Virus record (IMG/VR): IMGVR_UViG_3300020498_000008
Span: 1-39,114 of that record
Length of the DNA: 39,114 nt
DNA from: a virus
Reading direction: 5' to 3' (one strand)
Shown here: in pieces, positions 1 through 8,156 of the stretch
Layout: each line of letters begins with the position of its first letter
Numbering within the stretch: position 1 is the first letter of the stretch
Made by a program: the position numbers and the translations under genes
Notes under the pieces: generated by a model
What the model was told of the DNA's origin: nothing
The model's database searches: none
What the model saw: the letters and a program-made list of their open reading frames with translations, nothing else

Positions 1-7
1 ACATAAT

Positions 8-1438
8 TTAGTAAATCTCCCTCCATTGAAGAGCAGCAGCAACGCCAGCAGTGGCATTACCAGTAGTAGTAATGGTTCTTACAACAAGCACATAAATTTC
101 AGAGTTTGTTGAATCTATATTTTGAACAATAATATTTTTCTTTGCCTGACTTAATGTTCCAGAAGCAACTGGTGAAAGTGAGTTTTGTGATGCACCAGAA
201 GGAACATAACCAGATGCAAAAACATCACCATTATTGTAAGTTGTTGCATTAATACAAAACTCAACACCACTATTATCAGAAGCAGAAGTCCAAGTTAAAG
301 TTCCTGCATTACTCAAATAAGCAGAACTTGGAAGTTTTATAACTTTATAAACAATACTATTGGTCTCACAAAATAATGAAAGATTATTTAATTTGACTGA
401 TATTCTATTTGGATATCCCTGAAAAATATTTTTGAGACGAATGGCAACCAAAGGAAGTTCTGTTCCTGCTGGTGTTGGTGTGGTTCTTGTAGTAGTCATT
501 GTATAAGCAAAGTCAATACCACTTTCTACATATCCACCTTCTGACATCACAGAAGAACAAATCTGATCAAATGATGCTCCAATACCTACACCAGTATTTC
601 GGAGTTCGCAACGAACTGGTAGGTTTGGATTTGCAATATAAACTGTGCTCTGATAGTTAGAATGGTTGAATTCGTGTGCGGTGATGAGTTGTCCATTATG
701 AGCAAATCCACAACGAACTCTACCAACACCTAACCACTGAAAATCTATAAATGCAAGTTGAGTTTTTGTAATGTCTAAATTAAATCCAGAAATTCCTGTT
801 CCATCACATTTATCTCTGTTCCATTGTGATTGTGGAATTCTTGTTTCTGTTGCAATTCCACTTACAAAAGTTCTGATTACCCAATTGTTTGTTCCAATAC
901 CAGGATTTATTCCATCAGAAGTATTAAGACCAACCTGTTCAAAATAAATTCCGTCTCTATCATCAAAATATCCAGTTCTTTTAGTTGCATTTTGTTGAGG
1001 GGCATAAAAATTGAAAGAACTAAAAATTAGTTGTCCTTTTCCTGGTTGATAGTGATGATAAAACTTTGTTTGGTGAACACTAAATGCAGTTGTTCCAATA
1101 CCAGTTTGTAATCTTGCACACGCTTGGTTTTGCAAAAATGTTACTGTTGAACCAGCACCAGAAACACTATCTAAAAAGTTTGGGTCAATAGCATATAAGT
1201 GCTTGTAGTCGCCAAGAGTAAAGGGTTCAGAAACTCTATTTCTACCAAATGCATCAACAGCATTTGTATCTGGATTAATAGTTACAAGAGTTTCTGATGA
1301 TATTCCAACAGTTCCAGTGACTGGAAATGGATTATCGAGTGTAACAACCTCGCCATTTTTATTGGCGATCATATTTACTTCAAAAAGAGTTCTCTCTTGA
1401 TTTAAAAAATCTTGAGTACTTTTATTAAATTGTGCCAT
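8..1438 (-). CDS. virion structural protein, cyanophage conserved
   Basis: This 476-aa protein lies at the end of the virion gene run, after gp16 and two other genes. It resembles a conserved T4-like cyanophage structural protein. The recognisable part is near the N-terminus: NPFPVTGTVGI at about residues 36-46 and AFGRNRVSEPFTLGDYKH at about 63-80. The body is rich in Gly, Thr and Asn with few charged clusters, as in beta-rich virion surface or fibre proteins. I see no signal peptide, membrane segment or enzymatic motif. The gene starts three bases after the upstream small gene ends, so the two are probably co-transcribed. An ATG at 2-4 just after its stop suggests another gene starts at the window edge. 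The exact virion location is unknown. Confidence 0.7.
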   Translation of the reverse strand: MAQFNKSTQDFLNQERTLFEVNMIANKNGEVVTLDNPFPVTGTVGISSETLVTINPDTNAVDAFGRNRVSEPFTLGDYKHLYAIDPNFLDSVSGAGSTVTFLQNQACARLQTGIGTTAFSVHQTKFYHHYQPGKGQLIFSSFNFYAPQQNATKRTGYFDDRDGIYFEQVGLNTSDGINPGIGTNNWVIRTFVSGIATETRIPQSQWNRDKCDGTGISGFNLDITKTQLAFIDFQWLGVGRVRCGFAHNGQLITAHEFNHSNYQSTVYIANPNLPVRCELRNTGVGIGASFDQICSSVMSEGGYVESGIDFAYTMTTTRTTPTPAGTELPLVAIRLKNIFQGYPNRISVKLNNLSLFCETNSIVYKVIKLPSSAYLSNAGTLTWTSASDNSGVEFCINATTYNNGDVFASGYVPSGASQNSLSPVASGTLSQAKKNIIVQNIDSTNSEIYVLVVRTITTTGNATAGVAAALQWREIY

Positions 1439-1441
1439 AAA

Positions 1442-1756
1442 TTATTCACCCCAAGATAATCTTTCTGGTTGATATCTTTGTGCGTTTTTAATTCTTGAAG
1501 TATTTACTTGAGCAGGATAAATGTTATGAACAATTGCTCCAGGATATTCCCCTTGAATTTGCTCTGCAAGTTCATTTTTGGAAATCATTTTTCCTTCTAC
1601 TTCTAGACGATATAATTTTCCTTCCCACACAACATCAGCAAAGAAAGATTCCTGTGCCTGTTCTGGTTCTGGTTGAGAGGAACCTACATTTAGAGTTCCA
1701 TTAAAATCACCATTAATAGTGATGCTTTCTGAAATAAATTGTTGAAAGGATTTCAT
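1442..1756 (-). CDS. conserved small phage protein of unknown function
   Basis: This 104-aa protein begins MKSFQQFISES, a start often seen on cyanophage proteins near capsid and packaging genes. Residues 9-25 form a short Gly/Asn stretch. Residues about 39-75 look like a small alpha/beta unit (FADVVWEGKLYRLEVEGKM followed by an acidic helix). The C-terminus is basic and polar. The gene sits one base after the DUF5661/DUF5872 gene and three bases before the structural gene, so it belongs to the same late transcript. I do not recognise a function. A minor virion or assembly role is inferred from context only. Confidence 0.65.
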   Translation of the reverse strand: MKSFQQFISESITINGDFNGTLNVGSSQPEPEQAQESFFADVVWEGKLYRLEVEGKMISKNELAEQIQGEYPGAIVHNIYPAQVNTSRIKNAQRYQPERLSWGE

Positions 1757-1757
1757 T

Positions 1758-3332
1758 TTAGTTACAGTTCCAACGACGCAATGCTTTGTTGATTCTTGAA
1801 TCTGGATCTCTTGCTGTTTTTGCTGTAGTAAGTTTAGACTTCATACCTTTCATACGACGGCAGAAGTTTGTACGACGCTTTGCTCTTTTTCCAGTTGGTT
1901 TCTTTTCGGTTACTGCAGTCTGAAGTTTTGAACCTGGGTTTTCACGACGATAAGCGTCTACCGCTTTTTGACTTAAACCGTCAGTTTTATCTTGACGATT
2001 AACTTTTTGCCAATCCTCAGATAGTCCAAAATCTGCTCTCCAGTTTGAATATTCATAAGAATCTGCAAGAGGTAATGAAGGTCCGGAAAGTTTTTTGAGT
2101 GCTGCCTCCTTTTCTCCTTTATTTGTAGTTCCGGTTGCAAGATTTCTAATTTTTGCTTGTTTTTGTGCTTGTCTATGACCAGAACCAATTTCAAAACTAA
2201 TTTGCTCTTTTTGCATCTCGCCACTATCTACATAATCTGCTGCTGTATCAATGTAGTCTGCTGCTTTTGTAATCTTTGATTGTACCCAAGCTTCAATGCT
2301 TCCCTCACCTTTTTTTACCTTTTTCTTAAGTCTATTTGCTGCCTTAATAATAGTAGAAATTTCTGAACGAGCCATCGAATATTCGTGATCATATCCTTCA
2401 TTAGCAGGATGAACTTGTGCAATATCAAACTTCATTTGATTTGTAGTTAACATAGGTGGTGTTGAATATAATGCCCAGAACTTTGGACCATACTTGCATT
2501 CAGACTGAGTTTCGTCTTTTTTGCATTTTGGGCAATATCTTACCATTCCAGTTTCCTCTTTGATAGGAACACAATTTGGAACCAGTTTTTTACCTTTCTT
2601 TTTCATACCTTCTTGTTTATATCCATCCCAACAATCTTCCGATTTTGTGCCCCAATTAGCAGCACCAACTTTACGACATTTAACCAATGCTCCTGATGCA
2701 TATGCACTAGGCCAAACAGCATATCTCGATTTTACTTTATTGTAGCAAGCATCTTTTTTACCGCTACCTTTGCCTGGTTTATCTTTTACTTCTTGGAGAT
2801 TCATTTCTTCTGTTCTTACATTTGTTGGTTTTGAAGCACCAGTTTTTTCTGGCTGATTTGGGTCTAGACGATTTTTTCTTCTTCTCGCAGATTCTTCTTC
2901 GTCTTTGGAAAGTGTTCTTTTCATTTTAGAACTTCCACACTTTGGTGTAGAAGTTTGTCCAGGTTGACGAGCACAGGGTTTACCTGCCCATTTACCTCCA
3001 AGTTGAACCCATCCTTTTTTTCCATCAGATGATTTCGATTTATTAAACCAATCGTGAAGACCTTCATCTCCAGACTTGGTTTCTTCCTTTACATCCTTAA
3101 ACTTTTTATGATGTTTTTTAGCATCTGCCTCCATTTTTTTCAAACGGGTATAATAATCTGGGATTTCGTCTAAGTGTTGAAGAGCAATTTCTGTTGCCAA
3201 CTTCTGATTCTTGGTATGTTCGTGCTCAATTGGAGCACCCATATCAAGTTGCTTCTGAATAAACGAAACTTCAAGACGATGCTTTTTGGCAATCTCCTCC
3301 ACCGTTTTATATGGTTTCAATTGCTCATTCAT
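1758..3332 (-). CDS. DUF5661/DUF5872-type phage protein
   Basis: This 524-aa basic protein has several phage-associated segments. Residues 1-75 (KPYKTVEEIAKKH, then YTRLKKMEADA) match my memory of DUF5661. Residues about 91-137 (LHDWFNKSKSSDGKKGW, then a Cys-containing stretch) match DUF5872. A second Cys-bearing segment lies at about 194-220 (DACYNKVKSRYAVWPSAY). The C-terminus is strongly basic (KRAKRRTNFCRRMKGMKSK). The middle holds the CPKCKK pair of a possible zinc knuckle. Lys/Arg richness suggests nucleic-acid binding. The gene lies between small terminase and a virion gene, where gp17 would be expected. A packaging-associated or internal virion role is inferred, not shown. Confidence 0.6.
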   Translation of the reverse strand: MNEQLKPYKTVEEIAKKHRLEVSFIQKQLDMGAPIEHEHTKNQKLATEIALQHLDEIPDYYTRLKKMEADAKKHHKKFKDVKEETKSGDEGLHDWFNKSKSSDGKKGWVQLGGKWAGKPCARQPGQTSTPKCGSSKMKRTLSKDEEESARRRKNRLDPNQPEKTGASKPTNVRTEEMNLQEVKDKPGKGSGKKDACYNKVKSRYAVWPSAYASGALVKCRKVGAANWGTKSEDCWDGYKQEGMKKKGKKLVPNCVPIKEETGMVRYCPKCKKDETQSECKYGPKFWALYSTPPMLTTNQMKFDIAQVHPANEGYDHEYSMARSEISTIIKAANRLKKKVKKGEGSIEAWVQSKITKAADYIDTAADYVDSGEMQKEQISFEIGSGHRQAQKQAKIRNLATGTTNKGEKEAALKKLSGPSLPLADSYEYSNWRADFGLSEDWQKVNRQDKTDGLSQKAVDAYRRENPGSKLQTAVTEKKPTGKRAKRRTNFCRRMKGMKSKLTTAKTARDPDSRINKALRRWNCN

Positions 3333-3345
3333 TGGATAAAACTAA

Positions 3346-3768
3346 TTACTCTTTATTATTTAGAAAACCTTGCTTGAGTAATTTTGAGAGTTCTGAAGTT
3401 GACCCGACAAATACTGCATTGTTAGTAACATTATTTGTAGTTTTGGTAGTATCTTCTTCGACTTCTTTAAGTTTCTTCTGCAAATCAATTAATTTATCTG
3501 TGGTGTCTGCAACATTTTTTATTAACTGACCAGCAACCTCATATGCTCTTGGGGAACCACCTTCTCCAGCAAGTTCCATAATTCCATTAATTGCTTCTTG
3601 ACCCTTCTCTATTAAAGAATATAAATTTGCACGAGTATATTCATAGTCTTTTTTAATATCATCAGATTTTACGGGAAGAATATCAAGTTTTTCTGCAGAT
3701 TTTTCTACCTCAACAATACTACTTTCAATGTTGAGAGCACTATCCAAACCTTCATAATTATTTTTCAT
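3346..3768 (-). CDS. 16: terminase small subunit gp16
   Basis: This 140-aa protein is mostly helical and highly charged, like the small DNA-packaging subunit of T4-like cyanophages. It opens MKNNYEGLDSALNIES and has a central helical region (YTRANLYSLIEKGQEAINGI, then a heptad-rich KNVADTTDKLIDLQKKLKE). It ends in a polar tail (SKLLKQGFLNNKE). T4 gp16 is somewhat longer. The protein is expected to form a ring that recognises genome concatemers and regulates the gp17 ATPase-nuclease. The gene lies six bases after gp15, in the standard T4 order 13-14-15-16. The large subunit gp17 does not follow directly, because three other genes intervene before the window ends. Confidence 0.8.
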   Translation of the reverse strand: MKNNYEGLDSALNIESSIVEVEKSAEKLDILPVKSDDIKKDYEYTRANLYSLIEKGQEAINGIMELAGEGGSPRAYEVAGQLIKNVADTTDKLIDLQKKLKEVEEDTTKTTNNVTNNAVFVGSTSELSKLLKQGFLNNKE

Positions 3769-3774
3769 AATTTT

Positions 3775-4572
3775 TTAAATATCCGTTTGTTGGGTTGGGC
3801 TCCAAGTCTTGGAGTCGTTGAAAAATTCCCAATTTTCATTAAATCCAAAATCATCATCTGGACCAGCATCAATTGGATCTGGTTCAACCGTATATCTCAT
3901 CTCTCTCTTCGCAGTTGTTCTATTCGTATCAGCATAAACATCAACCTGAACCTTACGAATCAGACCATCAGTACTATCTGCAACGGGACCAAATAGATAG
4001 GTTTTTGCTGTAAAATTAAAAGTATAAATCATAATTCTTCTTGTTGAAAAATCACCTTCATAATCATCAGTAAATGAAACATTATCTAAAGTTATTGGAA
4101 TATCTCTTTTCTCTCCAATAGAATCTACTAAATCTATAGTCAAAGTAAATGCAGGTTGAAAATATGGAAGAATTTGCTCAACTACTTGAAGAGCATCATC
4201 TTGAAGTTTTGCCATCAAATTTAATTGAAATCCAATGTTGTAAGGAACTGGAAGATAAACTTTTTTTAAATTAGTTCCATCAGATGCTTTGAAAGTTTGA
4301 GTCAAATTTGCCTTTCTTGTAGGATCATATTGTATAGATGTCATTTCAAATGATAATCTAGGCAAAGTCATAGCAATTGGTTTATTTAATTCCGCTTGCT
4401 GTTCAATTCTTGCAAGAAACTTTTGCATAGGACCATATGCTAAAGGAACTTTCATTTCACTAATACTATCTCCAGTGGAGTCTTTATGTCTAATGTAGAT
4501 ATCATTAAACAAAGTTCCAAAAGAAATAACTGTTCTTCTAATAATTTGGTGATAAAAATAAGTTCCTAACAT
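3775..4572 (-). CDS. 15: tail sheath stabilizer and completion protein gp15
   Basis: This 265-aa protein starts MLGTYFYHQIIRRTVISFGT, a start typical of cyanophage gp15. T4 gp15 is about 272 aa and caps the tail tube and sheath where it joins the neck. Further support comes from SVLAYGP-like and PRLSFEMTSIQYDPTRK segments, which recur in this family, and from the acidic C-terminus. The last base of its ATG region overlaps the end of gp14 by one base (shared position 4572), a typical translational coupling. Its order after gp13 and gp14 and before gp16 is the T4 order. Confidence 0.85.
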   Translation of the reverse strand: MLGTYFYHQIIRRTVISFGTLFNDIYIRHKDSTGDSISEMKVPLAYGPMQKFLARIEQQAELNKPIAMTLPRLSFEMTSIQYDPTRKANLTQTFKASDGTNLKKVYLPVPYNIGFQLNLMAKLQDDALQVVEQILPYFQPAFTLTIDLVDSIGEKRDIPITLDNVSFTDDYEGDFSTRRIMIYTFNFTAKTYLFGPVADSTDGLIRKVQVDVYADTNRTTAKREMRYTVEPDPIDAGPDDDFGFNENWEFFNDSKTWSPTQQTDI

Positions 4573-5960
4573 TAATAAGTACCAAATGGATTTGATTGTG
4601 AAAAGTCTAGAAAAGTATCTGCTTCGTTTTCTATTTCAATATTTTCACTATATTTATCATAAAGATCCCAAGTATTGTATGTTGATACTGCATATGTTGC
4701 TGAAGATGCTGTTCCAACAATCAATTCTCCAGGATAAAAACCTGCAGATGAAGCATTATCTGCAAAAGAAACCTTAAGTACTTTCGTATCAAGATCCCAA
4801 GATTTAACCCTTGCAGTAGTACCAGATATCGATCCCGTAACAATTTCATTAAATGCATAAGTTCCAATTCCAGAAATAATTGATGGTGCTCCAATAGATA
4901 CTATTGGTGCAACTGTATATCCTACTCCAGAATTTACAATTCTAATGGAACTTACACTTTGTCCAACACCAATAACCGCTCTTCCTGTAGCAGTTTGACC
5001 CAAACCAGGTCCTGCAACACTAATAGTTGGGAGATTACTATATCCGCTTCCATTATTTGTCATAACAAATCTAGTAACACCACTTTGTATTGTTTCAATA
5101 GAACAAGTTGCAGCAGCTCCGGTTCCACCTCCACCAGTTATTGTTATTGTCGGCGCTTCTGTATATCCAGAACCAGCATTAGTCAGAAGAATTTCTTTAA
5201 TAGAATATACTCCAGCAACACTAGTGGTAATGGCAACTGCAGAAGCATTTATCCCACCAAAGGGTGCGCTAGAAATTGCTACCGTTGGTGATGAAATATA
5301 ATCATATCCATCATTATTGAGATAAATCCTATTTACATATCCTGTTCCAAGCACTGCAATAGCAGTTGCTGTTTGACCTACACCAATTAAATTTAAAGTG
5401 GTAATATAACCTTCATCTTGAATTTGAGTATCAATTTCATTAATTGAAGTATCGATAACTTCATCTTCATATTCAAATAATTCACACTTTAATTCATAAA
5501 CATAAAGTTTCCCTAATTGATAAAAATTAACCTCGTGTTCAACAAATTTTACTTCAAATAATCTTTGACCAAGAGGAAAATAAATAAGATCTCCTTCTTT
5601 CGGTCTTGATGATATTGGGATTTCATAATCAGATTGAGGTTCTAAAAATGGCGAAATAAAATCTTCAAATCTTTCTTTAGAAATAATCAAACTTAATTCA
5701 TCTTTTAAACTCATTCCAAATTTTGTAAGAATATCACCTTGTCCACTATACCCATCATAATTGTTAACATATGCTTCAATTGCAAAATTATCATCAAATT
5801 TTGAAGAAGATATTTCCTTAAGAATGGTTTCTTTTCTGACAAATTTTCTGGGGATGTAAACTATTTCTACACCATAAATTTTTAACTGCTCATTAATTAA
5901 CTCTTGAACGAGTCGTTGTTCATTTGGTGATCCTTGTAGGAAAAAGGGATTAAGTGCCAT
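4572..5960 (-). CDS. 14: neck protein gp14 with inserted Gly-Tyr repeat domain
   Basis: The N-terminal about 175 residues match cyanophage gp14 (MALNPFFLQGSPNEQRLVQE; IYGVEIVYIPRKFV; ending DTSINEIDTQ). The C-terminal end also looks family-typical (ENEADTFLDFSQSNPFGTY). Between them, about residues 185-355 carry four degenerate repeats of about 40-45 residues built on NxGxGYxxxPTVxI followed by Gly/Ala-rich turns (for example NAGSGYTEAPTITITG and NNGSGYSNLPTISVAG). This makes the protein much longer than T4 gp14 (256 aa). gp14 helps form the neck that joins the head and tail. The repeats also occur in the neighbouring baseplate proteins and probably form an exposed beta-structured decoration. 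Confidence 0.8.
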   Translation of the reverse strand: MALNPFFLQGSPNEQRLVQELINEQLKIYGVEIVYIPRKFVRKETILKEISSSKFDDNFAIEAYVNNYDGYSGQGDILTKFGMSLKDELSLIISKERFEDFISPFLEPQSDYEIPISSRPKEGDLIYFPLGQRLFEVKFVEHEVNFYQLGKLYVYELKCELFEYEDEVIDTSINEIDTQIQDEGYITTLNLIGVGQTATAIAVLGTGYVNRIYLNNDGYDYISSPTVAISSAPFGGINASAVAITTSVAGVYSIKEILLTNAGSGYTEAPTITITGGGGTGAAATCSIETIQSGVTRFVMTNNGSGYSNLPTISVAGPGLGQTATGRAVIGVGQSVSSIRIVNSGVGYTVAPIVSIGAPSIISGIGTYAFNEIVTGSISGTTARVKSWDLDTKVLKVSFADNASSAGFYPGELIVGTASSATYAVSTYNTWDLYDKYSENIEIENEADTFLDFSQSNPFGTY

Positions 5961-5962
5961 TA

Positions 5963-6805
5963 TTATCCAATAAAATCGTAAGGTGGTAGTTCGTACTCTA
6001 AAGACATTCTTTGCTTTAGATCTTCTAATTCTCTCTCTGCATCTTCATAAAGTTCTCTACCATTTAATTCAATTCCACCAGGAAGTTTTACTCCTCGGAA
6101 TTTAATTAAATTTTGACCCCATTGCCTCTTCATAAGAGCAGTAAGATATTTTTTCAAGAAACTATCATTATATACTTTAGTAAAATCATTTGGATCGAGA
6201 ATCCTATAACAATCTATAACAATAAAGGTATCTTTATTTTGAGCATTCCAATCAATGTCAAGATACATTCTATTTTGTCTTTTATTAAATCTAATTTGCT
6301 TATCTGTTGTTAAAAGAAAATCAATATCTTCTAGATAACTTTTGACCATAGCATACTGTAATAATTCAACTGAATTAAAATAATAGAGATCATTTAAAAA
6401 TAACTGATATTTGATACTAAACATTCCACCAGAAATAGAACTCGTATCAAATTTGAATACTTTTTCAATTCCAATTACTGAATCTGGAACTTGAATAAAA
6501 TTTGAAGATTCATAAAAATTAAAAGTGGTTGTTCCAATACCACTAATATTTGCTGTACCCGTAGTTGTTACAATACCCACGCCATTTGTATTTTTTGCCC
6601 TACCCCTATTGATATCTTCATCAGTAAATCTATATTTTAAATACATTCTTTCGACACCATCAAAGTGTCTCTCTTGAAAATATTGTAATGCATCATCAAC
6701 TAAATCATCAATTTGGTCATCATCTATGTTAATTTCTAATACTGGAGCGCCTAAACGCCTCAAGCAATAATCTATAAGTTGTTGCCTTGTTGTTGGTTTT
6801 GACAT
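5963..6805 (-). CDS. 13: neck protein gp13
   Basis: This 280-aa protein resembles cyanophage gp13, part of the neck complex that closes the filled head and accepts the tail (T4 gp13 is 309 aa). Family-like segments include TTRQQLIDYCLRRLGAPVLE at the start, the acidic DDQIDDLVDDALQYFQERHF at about 27-46, and a C-terminal ELEDLKQRMSLEYELPPYDF. A short Gly/Thr-rich insert (GIVTTTGTANISGIGTTTF) lies at about 77-95. A strong Shine-Dalgarno GGAGGT sits eight bases before the ATG, supporting this start. It overlaps the upstream structural gene by one base and is two bases from gp14. Confidence 0.85.
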   Translation of the reverse strand: MSKPTTRQQLIDYCLRRLGAPVLEINIDDDQIDDLVDDALQYFQERHFDGVERMYLKYRFTDEDINRGRAKNTNGVGIVTTTGTANISGIGTTTFNFYESSNFIQVPDSVIGIEKVFKFDTSSISGGMFSIKYQLFLNDLYYFNSVELLQYAMVKSYLEDIDFLLTTDKQIRFNKRQNRMYLDIDWNAQNKDTFIVIDCYRILDPNDFTKVYNDSFLKKYLTALMKRQWGQNLIKFRGVKLPGGIELNGRELYEDAERELEDLKQRMSLEYELPPYDFIG

Positions 6806-7419
6806 TAGTACGCACCTCCATCTATGGTATTGGACCAGGTTGGAATACCAGAATTATCCGTTGTGAGTATATAGTTTGTATAATTGATAGCAGAACTAGT
6901 TGCTCCCGTAGAGACCATCAATCCAGATTGATTGAAATATGCAATTCCACTCCTCTCTGATTCGACATAATAAAATCCATTAATTACTGTAGCATTATTT
7001 GCTGTAAAATTATCCGATATAGTAAGACCAGTTATGTTTAAATTTTGTGAAGTTATGCTATTGGCAGTAACTAATCCAACAAAACCTGATGTTCCAGTTA
7101 CTACAAAATTATTAGTTGTAGTAACACCAGTTATATTTGCATTTCTGGCAGTAAATTCATCAAATTTTAAATCATCAAGTACATAAAGATCGCCATCAAT
7201 GTAAACATCATTTTTAAAAGTAGAAACACCAACAAAAGTTGATATTCCACTAACCTGCAATTGTGTTACAGATGCAATGCCACCAATAACATTTTCTGCA
7301 TTTACAGCTGATGCTCCAGCAGATCCAGATACACTGGAAATAACTTTTACTGCATTTTGTTGACCAACTCTAACTTTAATATCAGACTGTTGACCAGCTG
7401 TAACTTTAATATCAGTCAT
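6805..7419 (-). CDS. fibre-like virion structural protein
   Basis: This 204-aa protein is rich in Gly, Ser, Thr, Asn and Val with almost no Cys or Trp. It opens with two copies of a short unit (TDIKVTAGQQS then SDIKVRVGQQN). Residues about 50-130 carry beta-helix-like repeats (SVTQLQVSGISTFVGVSTF; ARNANITGVTTTNNFVVTG), as found in phage fibres and whiskers. It occupies the place of T4 gp12/wac, between baseplate giants and gp13. An AAGGAG Shine-Dalgarno lies 10 bases before the ATG, and the start overlaps the upstream gene end by one base. A short tail fibre, pin or whisker role is inferred from position and composition. Confidence 0.65.
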   Translation of the reverse strand: MTDIKVTAGQQSDIKVRVGQQNAVKVISSVSGSAGASAVNAENVIGGIASVTQLQVSGISTFVGVSTFKNDVYIDGDLYVLDDLKFDEFTARNANITGVTTTNNFVVTGTSGFVGLVTANSITSQNLNITGLTISDNFTANNATVINGFYYVESERSGIAYFNQSGLMVSTGATSSAINYTNYILTTDNSGIPTWSNTIDGGAY

Positions 7420-7763
7420 TAACGAGTAACTCCTTCTGTTACCAGAACCATACCCTCAATAACTCTATTCTTGACATTAAATTCATCCGTAATTACTACA
7501 TCATAAACATATCTTCCAGGTTTTATATCTGATGTTTCTGCTCCAGTTAATCTTAAAAAAATTCTTCCAGAAGTTGTTGGAGGTAAAATTGATGCTGTAA
7601 AATTTATTGCAGAAGAACTTCCTGCCCATTTTCTCATTTGAGAAGCTACCGTATATCCAGTTAAATTAAATAGAGAATTATTTTCAACACCTTCTAATGT
7701 GAAAGTTTGAGTAAATTCGGAACCGGCATTTATAACTAGGTTATTAACATATACGGCTGCCAT
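7419..7763 (-). CDS. small virion structural protein, possible fibre adaptor
   Basis: This 114-aa protein looks like an immunoglobulin-like or BppU-N-like adaptor domain. It has alternating strands (SEFTQTFTLEGVENNSLFNL; IFLRLTGAETSDIKPGRYV) and ends in VIEGMVLVTEGVTR, a pattern seen in cyanophage and siphophage tail accessory proteins. It is the first gene after a late-type promoter and is translationally coupled to the following fibre-like gene through a one-base overlap. Its place before the fibre-like protein suggests it joins that fibre to the tail, but this is inferred. Confidence 0.6.
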   Translation of the reverse strand: MAAVYVNNLVINAGSEFTQTFTLEGVENNSLFNLTGYTVASQMRKWAGSSSAINFTASILPPTTSGRIFLRLTGAETSDIKPGRYVYDVVITDEFNVKNRVIEGMVLVTEGVTR

Positions 7764-7786
7764 CTATTTTTTTAAGCTCTACTTCT

Positions 7787-7794
7787 TATTTATA
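7787..7794 (-). promoter_or_regulatory. T4-type late promoter TATAAATA
   Basis: The octamer TATAAATA on the minus strand is the exact T4 late promoter core, recognised by the gp55 sigma factor. It lies 23 bases before the ATG at 7763 and immediately after the upstream 56-aa gene. It sits in one of the few real gaps of the virion module, so it probably drives the 7763-to-left genes. Confidence 0.65.
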
Positions 7795-7795
7795 T

Positions 7796-7966
7796 CTATA
7801 TGGTGCCTAGTGATGCCATAACTTCTTGTTGCTTTAGATATAATTTACAATACAATTTGGAAAAATTTTTTAATTCATCGAAACTTAATTCTTCAATTAA
7901 TCTGGAATGTTTTTCGTACTCAAACATTTTATCAATTGTTTCTAGTTCAATCTCATTTGGATCCAT
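7796..7966 (-). CDS. conserved small acidic phage protein
   Basis: This 56-aa protein begins MDPNEIELETIDKMFEYEKH and is predicted to be entirely helical. I chose the ATG at 7966 rather than the upstream ATG at 8002. A perfect AAGGAG Shine-Dalgarno lies seven bases before 7966, and this start leaves a short 14-base overlap with the previous gene. The longer reading would add out-of-character residues (MKSNYYLRS). It is unrecognised functionally. Small helical ORFs at this place are frequent in cyanophages. Confidence 0.65.
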   Translation of the reverse strand: MDPNEIELETIDKMFEYEKHSRLIEELSFDELKNFSKLYCKLYLKQQEVMASLGTI

Positions 7967-8156
7967 TAAGCAACTCCTTAAGTAATAATTTGATTTCATC
8001 AATATCTTTTTTCATATTATCCAATTCCCTTTTTTGGGAATCACGATTATTAATGCTATTTACATATTGAGTATAAGCATAATTATCACAATTAATAATA
8101 GCACCCGTCTGTTCATCTCGATACAAATTTGGGTGACCCTTTACTGGAATCATCAT
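7953..8156 (-). CDS. conserved small phage protein with C-terminal coiled coil
   Basis: This 67-aa protein starts MMIPVKGHPNLYRDEQTGAI, a sequence I recall as recurring in T4-like cyanophages next to the baseplate giants. Residues 36-64 form a charged amphipathic helix with leucine/isoleucine heptads (ELDNMKKDIDEIKLLLKELL), a likely coiled coil. The start overlaps the end of the giant gene by four bases (ATGATG context), so it is translationally coupled. The second Met could be the true start. Function is unknown; a baseplate assembly or fibre-attachment role is only suggested by context. Confidence 0.7.
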   Translation of the reverse strand: MMIPVKGHPNLYRDEQTGAIINCDNYAYTQYVNSINNRDSQKRELDNMKKDIDEIKLLLKELLNGSK

